A DNA stretch of 64,000 nt. It comes from an uncultured Campylobacter sp. (GTDB lineage: Bacteria > Campylobacterota > Campylobacteria > Campylobacterales > Campylobacteraceae). A model generated the notes under the pieces. It made no database searches. It was not told where the DNA came from and saw nothing but the letters and a program-made list of their open reading frames with translations. The position numbers and the translations under genes were made by a program. Location of the stretch: NCBI RefSeq assembly GCF_938030145.1, contig NZ_CALHGM010000009.1, positions 62,001 through 126,000 of the forward strand, read 5' to 3'. Of the stretch, positions 25,977 to 35,392 are shown piece by piece. How positions within the stretch are numbered: the first letter of the stretch is position 1; every line of letters begins with the position of its first letter.

Positions 25977-27908
25977 TTAAGATTTGTTTTTTTGCTTATT
26001 TTTTAAGATTAAAATTCCTACGATTAGAAGCACGATCATCACCGCTTGCGGCACGAGGCTCTGGACGTAAGGATAAAATCCGATCCACGTAATCGTTGGA
26101 AGCCCGTCTATTACCGTAGGCACGAATACCTTGCCCTCGACTAGCTCCATCACGCCCTTGCCCACAAATACGACGGACATATAAAATATGATGACCGATG
26201 TAGCGATGAAAAATGGCTTGATAGCGATTTTAAGCGAGAATTTTTTGATGACGATATAAACTATGATAAGAGCCGCCAGACCCGCTACGAAGCCTGCTGC
26301 TACCATGCTGGTGGCTGCCGGACTTTTAGCATCGAAAAGTAGTGCCAGATAAAATAGCACCGTCTCTGCGCCCTCGCGATAAACTGCCAAAAATACCGTC
26401 CACCAAAGCATCTTGCTATCGCCAGAACTTAGGCTGTTTGAAATTTGACCTTGGATATAGGCGCTCCACTTTTTGGAGCTTGCATTTGAAAGAAGCCAAA
26501 AGCCCACGTAAAATAGCAGCACCACGGCGATTAACATCACCGCGCCCTCCATCACTTCGCGCGTTTGTCCCGCATTTTCGCTACCAAAGATATAATTCAG
26601 CCCGTAAGCCGTAGCGATACTTAGCACAACCGCGACGCCAAGAGCGCTGTAAACGATATTTAGGTGCTTTGAGTTGCCGGATTTTATAAGCAAAGCGATG
26701 ACTGCGGCTACGATGATGAGCGCTTCAAATCCTTCGCGCAAGATGATGATAAACGCGTATAAGAATAGATCCCAGTTGCTTGATTTCTTCGTTAGCTCTA
26801 GGCTTTGGGTAAGCTGATCAAATAGCTTGTTTTGCGCCGCTACGATCTGCTCTTTGGAAGCGCCCGCGCGCATAAGAGCTGAAATTTTATTAAAGCTTGC
26901 TTCGGTGTCTAGCTTGAGTTGAGTATTTTTAGCACCGACGATATTTTCCATGCCGCTCTCTTCGTATTCGTCGAAGTAGATATTGCCGCTTTCGTCGATC
27001 GCGTCATCAACCTTGCCGCTCTCGTAAAGCTGCAAAACCTTAGCCATTTTGTCTTTGATATTTTGCACAATCGGCGTAAAATCCTTGCCCTCATCCTCAC
27101 TAGTATCGCTTTGTGCTAGCGCAGTCTGCGGCGCTATGGAGTAGCTTTCTTGCGGCAAATCATTTACAGCTTTTAATGCTAGATTATCTAGGGCGTTTAT
27201 CGCTTCGTCAAATTTTGATTTGTCCGTATCTGCATCCTCGCGCAAGAGATTTCCGATAATTTGCTGGATTGATTGATCGGTCTGAGATGAGACATATTTT
27301 CGCACTGCCTCCTCTAGACGTTCGTTGCGGTAGATATCAAATTTAGCGCGATTTAGCGCAGCTTTTAGCGCAGCAGTGTCTTTCTTATCAAACGCAGCTT
27401 TAGCGTTATCCAGCTCAGCTTTAAATTCCGTATAGACGCTCATCCACGGCGAAGTTGTACCGGATGCTGCGGAATTCCCGCCTGAGGCTGGCGCAGAAGT
27501 GCTGCCATCGCCTCCGTCTTGATACTCGGCTACGAGACGATGACCAGATTCAATCACAGGCAGAACCTCGTCAATCTCGCGATTTAGATTATCGATCATT
27601 GCTTGGATCTCATTTAGAGGCTTTTCAGCTTTGATCGCTTTACGGATATCGCCGAATTGCTTCTCCATATCGTAGGATTTTTTCTGACTTAAATTTATGC
27701 GAATGCCGGCTTCTAAATTTTCAAAATGCCCGAAATACGCCTCTTGGGTTATCTTTCTGGCCTCAGAATTATTACCATCGACATAAAGCTTGATCGCTTG
27801 AGCGAATTTCTCTTTTATCGTCGCTGCTTCGGCGCGATAATCTGTATCCGCAAAAAGCATAGCAAGCGGAAAAATTAGAGCTAAAACCGCAAATTTAAAA
27901 AATTTCAT
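25977..27908 (-). CDS. FTR1-family iron permease
   Basis: A 643-residue protein. Signal-like N-terminus, then a periplasmic region of about 370 residues with two imperfect repeats of an ATIKEKFAQAIKLYVDG/NIKDKMAKVLQLYESG helix pair. The membrane domain (about 380-640) holds the two RExxE iron-transport motifs REGFE and REGAE. It is the permease partner of P19. It is the first gene of the cluster and has its own promoter. The long periplasmic domain is typical of bacterial FTR1 (FetM/Cj1658 type) and distinguishes it from fungal Ftr1. Confidence 0.94.
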   Translation of the reverse strand: MKFFKFAVLALIFPLAMLFADTDYRAEAATIKEKFAQAIKLYVDGNNSEARKITQEAYFGHFENLEAGIRINLSQKKSYDMEKQFGDIRKAIKAEKPLNEIQAMIDNLNREIDEVLPVIESGHRLVAEYQDGGDGSTSAPASGGNSAASGTTSPWMSVYTEFKAELDNAKAAFDKKDTAALKAALNRAKFDIYRNERLEEAVRKYVSSQTDQSIQQIIGNLLREDADTDKSKFDEAINALDNLALKAVNDLPQESYSIAPQTALAQSDTSEDEGKDFTPIVQNIKDKMAKVLQLYESGKVDDAIDESGNIYFDEYEESGMENIVGAKNTQLKLDTEASFNKISALMRAGASKEQIVAAQNKLFDQLTQSLELTKKSSNWDLFLYAFIIILREGFEALIIVAAVIALLIKSGNSKHLNIVYSALGVAVVLSIATAYGLNYIFGSENAGQTREVMEGAVMLIAVVLLFYVGFWLLSNASSKKWSAYIQGQISNSLSSGDSKMLWWTVFLAVYREGAETVLFYLALLFDAKSPAATSMVAAGFVAGLAALIIVYIVIKKFSLKIAIKPFFIATSVIIFYMSVVFVGKGVMELVEGKVFVPTVIDGLPTITWIGFYPYVQSLVPQAVMIVLLIVGILILKNKQKNKS

Positions 27909-27959
27909 CTGAACCTTCTTGAGTTAAATTCATACATTAAATTTCAAAATCGAGCGGCA

Positions 27960-27965
27960 ATTATA
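27960..27965 (-). promoter_or_regulatory. Promoter of the FTR1-P19 transcript
   Basis: TATAAT on the minus strand at 27965-27960, 52 bases before the FTR1 ATG, preceded by a periodic T-rich tract as in strong Campylobacter sigma70 promoters. An imperfect inverted AAATT...AATTT lies between it and the gene and could be a Fur site, since this locus is iron-regulated in C. jejuni; that part is inference. Confidence 0.55.
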
Positions 27966-28095
27966 TGTAGAAAAATCTTAAAAAGTAATAAAAAAAGCGG
28001 TTATCATAAAGCACGAAAGCGGCTAAATTCTCAATTGCAAGAGCTTTTTGATAGATGGAATTTAATAGAATTTAGGATATGGCGGAATTTTAAAT

Positions 28096-28121
28096 GGCAG
28101 TCGGATTTTACTCCGACCGCT
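28096..28121 (-). terminator. Hairpin after petC
   Basis: GTCGGA at 28100-28105 pairs with TCCGAC at 28112-28117, extended outward with one mismatch, on the minus strand just past the petC stop, followed by ATTTAAAATT. Confidence 0.5.
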
Positions 28122-28127
28122 AAAATT

Positions 28128-29231
28128 TTAATGAAGTTTCGACCAAATTTTGCTTTTCCAAAGACCTGCAAAAACAGAAAGGATCAAGAAATAGATCATA
28201 ATATTTATGGTTGTAGCTTCACGCTCAGCTTTTTTGCTATCGCCTACGTCAGCTAGATATTCCACGACCTTGGCTTCAGCGTTTTCGTTCAAGCCTACGC
28301 GCGGCATCGAAGTGCCTGGAAGCTTCTTTTGCGTATCATTGATAAACTCGTGTAGATAGTTGGCGCCCTTAGAACGGATCATCATCGAAAGATCAGGAGG
28401 CGTCGAGCCCATATACGCAGCCAAGCTAGCCTTGTCGCTGGATGCAAAGAGCTTATCATATTTGACGTCGTGGCATCTTAGACAAGCATCCTCAAAAACC
28501 GCCTTACTTAAAAGGAATTTTTTCTGCGCTTCGTCTAGTTCGGTGCCTTGCTTGATGCCGCTAGCAGCAGCCTCAGAGGCGATTAGTTTATCCTCGCTAG
28601 GAGCTAGCGACTTTAGATAGGCTACGATATCGGCGATCTCTTGATTTAAATCGCCGCCTGCACCGAAAAACCCGGGCATCGGAAAAGGCTTTTCGTCACC
28701 AAATTTCTGATCTAGCTTAAGAGCCATGATCGGATCTTTGATGAGTGCAGCTAAGAATTTATCGGTGTATAGATAGCCTGCGCTGCTAAGATCCGGAGGA
28801 TTGACGCCGTATGCGGCACTAGCGCTTGCTGCGTCCATAGGAGCGGGGATATTTGCACTTTTTACTCCATGACATGCGGTGCAGCCTGCATTTGTAAAGG
28901 TTTCGGCGCCTCGCACGGCATCGCCTTTGCTAAGATCGATTTTATTTATCTCATCCCAAAAAAGCACCGTTTTGTCTTGTTGCTCTTTTGCGCTGGCAAG
29001 GGCTTTTTTAGAATTTTTTATCATCGTCTCATCTCCGCCCTTTTCGGCTGCGGCCAAAGCGCTTTCTGCTGCGGCTACGTTATGCGCGGCTAAAGCCGTA
29101 TCGCCTGCTGCAAAATCGTAATTTACCGGATCGGTGTGCGGACTAAGCTTAGTATGAGCATAAGGCTCGATAAACCAGTATAAAATTCCCACACAAAAAA
29201 GCACTAAGATTAGGGTTCTTATCTCTTTCAT
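28128..29231 (-). CDS. petC: Dihaem cytochrome c subunit of the bc1 complex
   Basis: A 367-residue protein with an N-terminal membrane anchor (LILVLFCVGILYWFI) and two haem-binding motifs, CTACH near residue 115 and CLRCH near 250, each in a cytochrome c domain, plus a C-terminal helix (INIMIYFLILSVFAGLW). Epsilonproteobacterial bc1 complexes use such a dihaem subunit in place of mitochondrial-type cytochrome c1. An Ala-rich helical insert (AADTALAAHNVAAAESAL, about 45-85) may be a spacer. It starts two bases after the petB stop, so petABC is a single transcript. Confidence 0.93.
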   Translation of the reverse strand: MKEIRTLILVLFCVGILYWFIEPYAHTKLSPHTDPVNYDFAAGDTALAAHNVAAAESALAAAEKGGDETMIKNSKKALASAKEQQDKTVLFWDEINKIDLSKGDAVRGAETFTNAGCTACHGVKSANIPAPMDAASASAAYGVNPPDLSSAGYLYTDKFLAALIKDPIMALKLDQKFGDEKPFPMPGFFGAGGDLNQEIADIVAYLKSLAPSEDKLIASEAAASGIKQGTELDEAQKKFLLSKAVFEDACLRCHDVKYDKLFASSDKASLAAYMGSTPPDLSMMIRSKGANYLHEFINDTQKKLPGTSMPRVGLNENAEAKVVEYLADVGDSKKAEREATTINIMIYFLILSVFAGLWKSKIWSKLH

Positions 29232-29233
29232 GG

Positions 29234-30493
29234 CTAGACCCTCTTTCTTTCTGCGATTGTAATTAATGGAAGCACTACGACAAGCAATCCAATATAGACG
29301 ATCGATAAAGCAAAGCCCCAGTATTTATTTTCGATACCAAGCTCCGCGCCGTCTGCAGGGAGCTTGCCGAAAAGGCTAAGCAGGATCATGTCGATTACCA
29401 AAACCCAAAACCAAATGAAAAACGCCTTGTTTTTGTGCGCGGGGGCTACTACGCTGCTGCGATCAAATAGTGGGATAAAAAACAGCGAAACTCCAGCGAA
29501 GGCAAAGGCGATAAGCCCGATATCGGCGGCCTTAAGCGGTCCTACGTCAAAGTAAAATCCGCGCAGAATTTCATATTCCCAGAGGAAGTACCATTCCGGA
29601 TAGATATGCGTCGGGGTTTTGAGGCTATTTGCCGGCTCGAAATTTATCGGATCCATCGCAAAATCGAAATGAAAGCCCACCAGATAAAAGAAAAATATCA
29701 TAAAGATACTGACGTAGAAAAAATCTTTCGCCAAAAAGCCCGGCCAAAACGGAATTACCTTACTTTCGCTAGTTTTTCCTTCCAAATACTTCTCGCCCTC
29801 GAGCTCAAAGTCAATCTCCTCGCCGTCTAGGTTATTTACATGCGGAAATCTAAGCGAATAAAAATGCACTGCCAGCACCGCTACCACCACGAGAGGCAGC
29901 AAACAGACATGAAGCATAAAAAATCGTGTCAGCGTCGGATCACTAACAGCATAATCGCCGCGAATCCATTCGACTATTGCATCGCCAACTACGGGAATTC
30001 CACCGAATAAATTCGTAATAACCATCGCTGCCCAGTAGCTCATCTGCCCCCAAGGAAGCATATAGCCGCTAAAAGCCTCCGCCGAAAAGATGATGAAAAG
30101 CAGCATTCCGCTTACCCAAATCATCTCTCGCCCTTGCTTATACGAGCGGTAATAAATAGCTACTAAAGTATGAATGTATAAGATCAAAAATACGACCGAT
30201 GCCGATACCGCGTGGATATGTCGCCATAGCCAACCGTATTCGACCTCCTTCATAATCGTAAAATTTACGCTATCAAATGCCAAATTGACATCTGGCTTAT
30301 AATACATCACGAGCATTAGTCCACTAACGAACAAAACTATAAATAGCGTCATCAAAATAACGCCCATCGCCCAAAGGAAGCTGATATTTTTAGGAATCCA
30401 ATACTCGCTTACCATCACCTTGAAAAATTTCGTTACGGCGAGCCTTTGGTCGAACCAATCCCAAACTCCCGTAGCCTTTCTGATATGTGCCAT
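29234..30493 (-). CDS. petB: Cytochrome b subunit of the bc1 complex
   Basis: 419 residues, the usual length for cytochrome b with all eight helices. RHIHAVSASVVF and HVCLLPLVVVAVLAVHFY carry the haem ligands; the quinol-oxidation loop appears as PEWYFLWEYEIL, the variant of the PEWY motif. It is the core quinol-oxidising subunit. It lies nine bases after petA and two before petC. Confidence 0.96.
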   Translation of the reverse strand: MAHIRKATGVWDWFDQRLAVTKFFKVMVSEYWIPKNISFLWAMGVILMTLFIVLFVSGLMLVMYYKPDVNLAFDSVNFTIMKEVEYGWLWRHIHAVSASVVFLILYIHTLVAIYYRSYKQGREMIWVSGMLLFIIFSAEAFSGYMLPWGQMSYWAAMVITNLFGGIPVVGDAIVEWIRGDYAVSDPTLTRFFMLHVCLLPLVVVAVLAVHFYSLRFPHVNNLDGEEIDFELEGEKYLEGKTSESKVIPFWPGFLAKDFFYVSIFMIFFFYLVGFHFDFAMDPINFEPANSLKTPTHIYPEWYFLWEYEILRGFYFDVGPLKAADIGLIAFAFAGVSLFFIPLFDRSSVVAPAHKNKAFFIWFWVLVIDMILLSLFGKLPADGAELGIENKYWGFALSIVYIGLLVVVLPLITIAERKRV

Positions 30494-30502
30494 CTGCGCC
30501 TC

Positions 30503-31009
30503 CTATACTTTCTGCTTTAGGGCTTGGTATTCGGGGCCCTCTTCGCCTAAAACGAGTTTCGTTCCGTCGATTTTAAAGGGCGGTATATCCATAGGGCGTG
30601 GCGGCGGACCAAATACGTTTACGCCGTTAGCATCGAAAATCCCGCCGTGACATGCACAGATGAATTGTTGCGTCGATGGCTTGTAGCTAGGAATACAGCC
30701 CAAATGCGTACAAAGCCCTATGCAAAGCGTATATCTAGCATCTCCTACGACGACATCACGGGCATCGTTTTTAGGCATATCGGCGGTCTTTTTAAGCACG
30801 AAAATCGGCTTTTTGCGCCACTGCGTTTGATACAGCTCGCCCTCTTTGATCGGACTTAAATCTACCGTAGTGACGCCGGCGGCGCGTACGCTAGGTAACG
30901 GATCCCACGATTTCTTCATCCCCACGAGTGCGAAAACGCCACCCACAGCGGCAACCGCGCCGAAAGTAAGCCCGATAAAGCCTCGTCTATCCTGTTTTAG
31001 ATCAGACAT
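30503..31009 (-). CDS. petA: Rieske iron-sulfur subunit of the bc1 complex
   Basis: A 168-residue protein. A twin-arginine-like N-terminus (RRGFIGLTFGAVAAVGG) anchors it. The 2Fe-2S ligands are in CTHLGC and CACHGG, and GPPPRPMDIPPF is the conserved Pro loop. It transfers electrons from quinol to the dihaem cytochrome c. First gene of petABC; GAAAGGATAAAG precedes the ATG. Confidence 0.96.
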   Translation of the reverse strand: MSDLKQDRRGFIGLTFGAVAAVGGVFALVGMKKSWDPLPSVRAAGVTTVDLSPIKEGELYQTQWRKKPIFVLKKTADMPKNDARDVVVGDARYTLCIGLCTHLGCIPSYKPSTQQFICACHGGIFDANGVNVFGPPPRPMDIPPFKIDGTKLVLGEEGPEYQALKQKV

Positions 31010-31648
31010 CTTTATCCTTTCAAATTAAAAAATTGATAAGCGTCAATTTTAGCCAAATAAAGATTAAATCAATATGATCATAAGCAGAAATTTAGCTTAA
31101 TCTTGCAAGCTAAATTATATTTTAAGATAATTTTAATGCCTAGCGAGGCGTTTTCGCAGTTTAAAATTTTATAAATTTTCAAATTCTATCATGTTCTATC
31201 ATGGCGCGGAATTTAAAATTTTAAAATTTTGTCGCGCAAGAGTTATTGCGACAATGGCGTGCGAAATTTTAAAATTTCGACATCATAAATCAAATTTCAT
31301 AAAGCGCGAGATTTTAAATTTAAAGACGAGCATAGAATTTATAAAATCAAATTTTAAAATTTCACTGCTCGGCTATGGTAGCGGCGGGGCGAATTTTGCA
31401 CTAGCGCGCTAGCTGAAATTTTAAAATTCTAAATTACGTCGCGCTTCCGTCGCATGCAAAAATTCCGCTAGAAGCAAAATTTAAAACATTAAAACCCCAT
31501 AGCGGCGCAAATTCCAAATCATTAGAATTTTACTACATCACAAAGTTTCAGGCATCAAAATTCCCTTGCGATACATTCTGTCGCGATGCAAAATTTTAAA
31601 ATTTAGCGCAATCACGAGCCATAAAATTCTATAAAATTCTGCGGGGTT
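31010..31648. other. Spacer between petABC and ccsBA
   Basis: 639 bases. The left 70 bases carry the petABC promoter. The rest is a dense field of AAATTTTAAAATTT-type palindromes with an imperfect TTGTCGC/GCGACAA hairpin near 31228-31253. No gene or terminator of usual form for ccsBA was found. Confidence 0.6.
31046..31051 (-). promoter_or_regulatory. petABC promoter -10
   Basis: TAAAAT on the minus strand at 31051-31046, 37 bases before the petA ATG, with a T-rich TTTAATCTTTATTTGG upstream. Confidence 0.45.
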
Positions 31649-34600
31649 TTAAAGCCTAGCCGATTTGCCCGAGCGGAAATACGCCGCGATCGCAAGGGCC
31701 ACCATCGAAGCGACCATCACGTACGCCCAGCCGGGCACCGGAATGCGCTCGCCGCTAGCATATGAGTGCATGCCGCTTAGGTAGAAATTTACACCAAAAT
31801 AGGTCATTATGACGCTAAAATACGCAAACATCGAGGCTACGGCAAAAGCGAATTGATTATTGAGCTTAGGCATAAATCTAAAATGCACTACCACCGCATA
31901 GATGAAAATCGTAATGAGCGCCCAGGTCTCCTTCGGATCCCAGCCCCAATAGCGCCCCCAGCTTTCGTTAGCCCACACGCCGCCTAGGAAGTTGCCGACC
32001 GTCAGCAAACAAAGCCCTAGGATCATCGACATTTCGTTGATATGCGTAGCCTCCGTGATATTGCGCGCAATCTCGGGGTTTTTCTTGTCGAACAGAAACA
32101 TCACGAGGGTAAAAATTCCAAGCAGCATGCAAAGACCTAAAAATCCGTAGCTCGCGGTGATTACCGAGACGTGGATCGTAAGCCAGTGAGATTTTAGAAC
32201 CGGCTGGAGATTAGTGATCTGCGGATCGATGTCGCTAAGATGCGCCACCATCAGCGTTATGCCCGCCATTATTGACGTTAGCGCCAGCGAAATAGCGGAT
32301 TTGCGCGAGAAAAATATTCCGCTTAGCGACAGCGCCCACGCGATGTAGATGAGCGATTCGTAGGAGTTACTCCACGGCGCGTGCCCCGAGACGTAGCCGC
32401 GCAGCGCAAGACCTGCAGTATGTGCGATGAAAGCGACGATATTTACGACGTAAACTAGCTTAAACGCGCCGCCTAAGCGAAGAGTGGGCTTCATCATTCG
32501 CAAAAAGATAAAGATCAGAAGCAAAAATCCCGAGATAGTGTAGATCGGAAAGAGGCGAGAAAAAATTTTAGCCTTATTAAATAAAATTTCATATTTTATC
32601 GCGCTTTCGCTAGGCATTAAATTTGCGCCGTTTTGTGCCTGATATTTTTTGACGTAGCTTAGCATCTTTTCTGCGCCGCTCCAATCCCCGCTTTCTTGGG
32701 CATAGACCACGGACGAAACGAATATTCCCATCATCTTTTTAACTTCAGTTGATTCGTTTTGATCCAGCGCATCGCCTAGATATAGCGGCGAAAGCCACTC
32801 GTTATTTTTAGCGTTCTTAACCGGAATAATTCTAAAATAATCCCCCATAAACGCCGAGTAAAAGACGTTTACGCGCTCATTTACCTTGATGATCTCTTTA
32901 TCTAGCACACCGCGATTGCCCAAAGGCTTTCGGTTGATTTCCTCGACCATTTTATCGAGCTTGTAGTAGCTCTCGCCGCCTTTAAATTCAAAAAAATCCA
33001 TCATGCTGGCGTGGCTTTGCTTTTCATCCATACCTAGAATTTTTTTAAGCTCCGGCTCGCTAACCTTGATGATTGGCGCACGCCTCCAGTAGCTTTGATT
33101 TAGCATAAACGAAAGCGCAGCGGCGTTATGGTTTAAAATTTCGCCATTTGGAGCCTTGTAGTTGTCGGCACGGTAAATTTTATTTAAAAGCTCCCTAGAA
33201 ACGGTATCAAAAGGCTCCATTCGCCCATCAAATCCCTGAATTACGAGGCTTGCTAAATCCTCACTAAATTTAGGATCAAATTTCGGCACGGCTAGTTCGC
33301 CTCCCATAGTAGAAAAATTATGCGGAGGGATGGAGTCTTGCTCCGCCGCAGATTCTTGCGAAACGGAGCTCTGCTTGGAATTTTCGGCGGCGGAATTCTG
33401 CACGGAATTTTGCGCAGAATTTTGCGAAGCGGGATCTTGCACGCTAGCCGAGCTTTGCGGCGCTGAATTTTCTGCGGCTGCATTTGAGGCAGAACTTTGC
33501 GAAATAGAATTTTGAGTCGTGAAGTTTTGTTCGGCATTTGCTGTGCTAGGATACAATGCAGCCGAGCTCAAAGCCAACGCGCCTACAAATGCTAATGCCG
33601 CGCCTTTAGTACCGCGTCGCGATTTTTTGGCGCGTTTTGATGCAGAGTTTTCTGCGGAGCTTGCGGGCACCGAGCTAGACGCCGAATTTTTAGAATTTAC
33701 ATCTTTTTCTCGAGCAAGATGCGTATTTTCGCTGATTAAGCGCGAGAGCTTGAAAAAGCGCGAGCCCCGGTTGAAAAAGTTAAAAAACATCCCTACGCAA
33801 AGCAAAAAATAACCGATGTAAGTTGGAACTTTACCGGGGTCTTTATTGACCGAAAGCACGGTGCCGCGCTCGTCTGTATCGTATGAGCTTTGGAAAAATC
33901 GGTATCCGCCGTAATCGAGCACGTGATTCATAAAAATATCATAATCAAAGCTCGTATTGCTGTCTTTTAGCGTGATTTCGCTTTTATATCCGGAGGGCGA
34001 ATTGGTGCCCGGGTAGCGATCCATCACAAAGTCGCGAAGCGCGATTTTAAAAGGCAGATGAAGCATCTTTGGCGCCAAGGCTACGATGAAATTCTTATCA
34101 CCCATCTTGTAGCTAGCACCATGCGAATCCCTAGGCACGTAGATTTCGCGACTCTGCCCCGCAAAGCTTAGCGTAGCTACTACGCCGGGCTCACCCGGTA
34201 AATTCGCAGCGACCGGGACGAATTTCTCGACCGCGGAGCTAAGCAAGCTAACAGGGGCGAAATTTATCCCGTCGAAGTTGTAAAGCAAGAGATTGCCTAG
34301 CGGATTATCCTCGTTTCTCTTAAGCGGCGCAGTGCTCATATCAGCCATTTTAGTGGCGTTTATATCAAGACTTGAGTTTAAATAGAATTTGCCGTCTTTG
34401 GATTTTATGTAGATGAAATTCTTACTTTTAGGCTCTGCGTTAAAAGTGATACTAAGCTCGCCTATCTCCATGCTTTCACCCGATTGCAAGGAGACATTTT
34501 GGCTGCCAACGTTGTTGGAAAATAATAACTCCACGCGCGCAGGAGCCTGTCCGGTCGGATCTTGCACCCATTTTAGCTCGCCGTGTTCTATTAGCTCTTT

Positions 34601-35083
34601 AAATTTTAAATTTGCGATCCTACCCTCTACGTCTAGATTGAGATCGAAGTTCATCCGTCCTGCGCCGTTTAAAAATTTGCTCTCGTCAGCAGATATAAAC
34701 TCGCCGTCACTGCCTAAAGTAAGAAGCTGAACGACCTCGTCTTTAGTCGTTACGATCGAGCTCTCGCCGCCCTCTCTTATATGGATATTGCCCTCAAAGC
34801 CGAAATATCTAGTCAAAATCGCTCCAGCAAGCATAAACAAAAAGCTCGCGTGAAAGATTAGCGCAGGCAGCGTGCGAAGTTTAATCATGCGGTAGCGATA
34901 GATATTGTAGGTTAAATTTATTCCCAAAAGCACCATCAGCGCGCCAAACCATGCAGTAGAATAAACGATCGCCCACGCTACTTCCGTGCCGTAAGCGGTC
35001 TCTACAAAAGTAGCGATCGCACAGGCTAGCGCCAAAATCAGTAGCATCACTGACGCGCACTCCATACTAAAAAATGTCTTCAT
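31649..35083 (-). CDS. ccsBA: Cytochrome c synthase, ResB-CcsA fusion
   Basis: A 1144-residue protein, the fused system II cytochrome c biogenesis protein of epsilonproteobacteria. The N-terminal ResB half has membrane helices at about 10-50 and 65-95, a periplasmic domain, and a helix at about 408-425. The C-terminal CcsA half has at least eight helices and the haem-handling WWD signature WGRYWGWDPKETW near 1045. It exports haem and ligates it to CxxCH motifs such as those of petC. Odd feature: at about 485-600 there is a basic stretch, a hydrophobic segment ending ANA-EQ that looks like a signal peptide, and then an Asn/Ser/Gln-rich low-complexity linker. Confidence 0.94.
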   Translation of the reverse strand: MKTFFSMECASVMLLILALACAIATFVETAYGTEVAWAIVYSTAWFGALMVLLGINLTYNIYRYRMIKLRTLPALIFHASFLFMLAGAILTRYFGFEGNIHIREGGESSIVTTKDEVVQLLTLGSDGEFISADESKFLNGAGRMNFDLNLDVEGRIANLKFKELIEHGELKWVQDPTGQAPARVELLFSNNVGSQNVSLQSGESMEIGELSITFNAEPKSKNFIYIKSKDGKFYLNSSLDINATKMADMSTAPLKRNEDNPLGNLLLYNFDGINFAPVSLLSSAVEKFVPVAANLPGEPGVVATLSFAGQSREIYVPRDSHGASYKMGDKNFIVALAPKMLHLPFKIALRDFVMDRYPGTNSPSGYKSEITLKDSNTSFDYDIFMNHVLDYGGYRFFQSSYDTDERGTVLSVNKDPGKVPTYIGYFLLCVGMFFNFFNRGSRFFKLSRLISENTHLAREKDVNSKNSASSSVPASSAENSASKRAKKSRRGTKGAALAFVGALALSSAALYPSTANAEQNFTTQNSISQSSASNAAAENSAPQSSASVQDPASQNSAQNSVQNSAAENSKQSSVSQESAAEQDSIPPHNFSTMGGELAVPKFDPKFSEDLASLVIQGFDGRMEPFDTVSRELLNKIYRADNYKAPNGEILNHNAAALSFMLNQSYWRRAPIIKVSEPELKKILGMDEKQSHASMMDFFEFKGGESYYKLDKMVEEINRKPLGNRGVLDKEIIKVNERVNVFYSAFMGDYFRIIPVKNAKNNEWLSPLYLGDALDQNESTEVKKMMGIFVSSVVYAQESGDWSGAEKMLSYVKKYQAQNGANLMPSESAIKYEILFNKAKIFSRLFPIYTISGFLLLIFIFLRMMKPTLRLGGAFKLVYVVNIVAFIAHTAGLALRGYVSGHAPWSNSYESLIYIAWALSLSGIFFSRKSAISLALTSIMAGITLMVAHLSDIDPQITNLQPVLKSHWLTIHVSVITASYGFLGLCMLLGIFTLVMFLFDKKNPEIARNITEATHINEMSMILGLCLLTVGNFLGGVWANESWGRYWGWDPKETWALITIFIYAVVVHFRFMPKLNNQFAFAVASMFAYFSVIMTYFGVNFYLSGMHSYASGERIPVPGWAYVMVASMVALAIAAYFRSGKSARL

Positions 35084-35392
35084 TGATTTCCTTTAGATTT
35101 ACGAGGGTTTTCAAAATCGCGAGATTTTAGCAAAAATTGCTTAATTTTTCATTTTACGACCTGCAAGCGCACGCCTACTAGCGTAGCTCAAATATGCGTT
35201 AAGATGCTCTGATAAAGCGGTCAAATTCTCATCTTAGGCATTCGCGCAGAAATTTAACGGCGCGGATAAATTTTGTAAAATGCTGCAGAATTTGGCAAAA
35301 TTCTATGTAAATTTCATGCGTCATCTCATCGCGTAATTTCTAATTTAGAATTCCGCTGCGATAAAATTTTATCTTTGCGGAATTCCTTATTA
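35084..35392. other. Spacer between ccsBA and creA
   Basis: 309 bases. It must hold the ccsBA promoter (no clear -10 seen) and contains the nested palindrome after creA at 35348-35385. No ORF of note. Confidence 0.5.
35348..35385 (-). terminator. Nested palindrome after creA
   Basis: Outer arms GAATTCCGC (35348-35356) and GCGGAATTC (35377-35385) enclose an inner perfect palindrome GATAAAATTTTATC (35360-35373). It lies seven bases beyond the creA stop. Confidence 0.5.
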
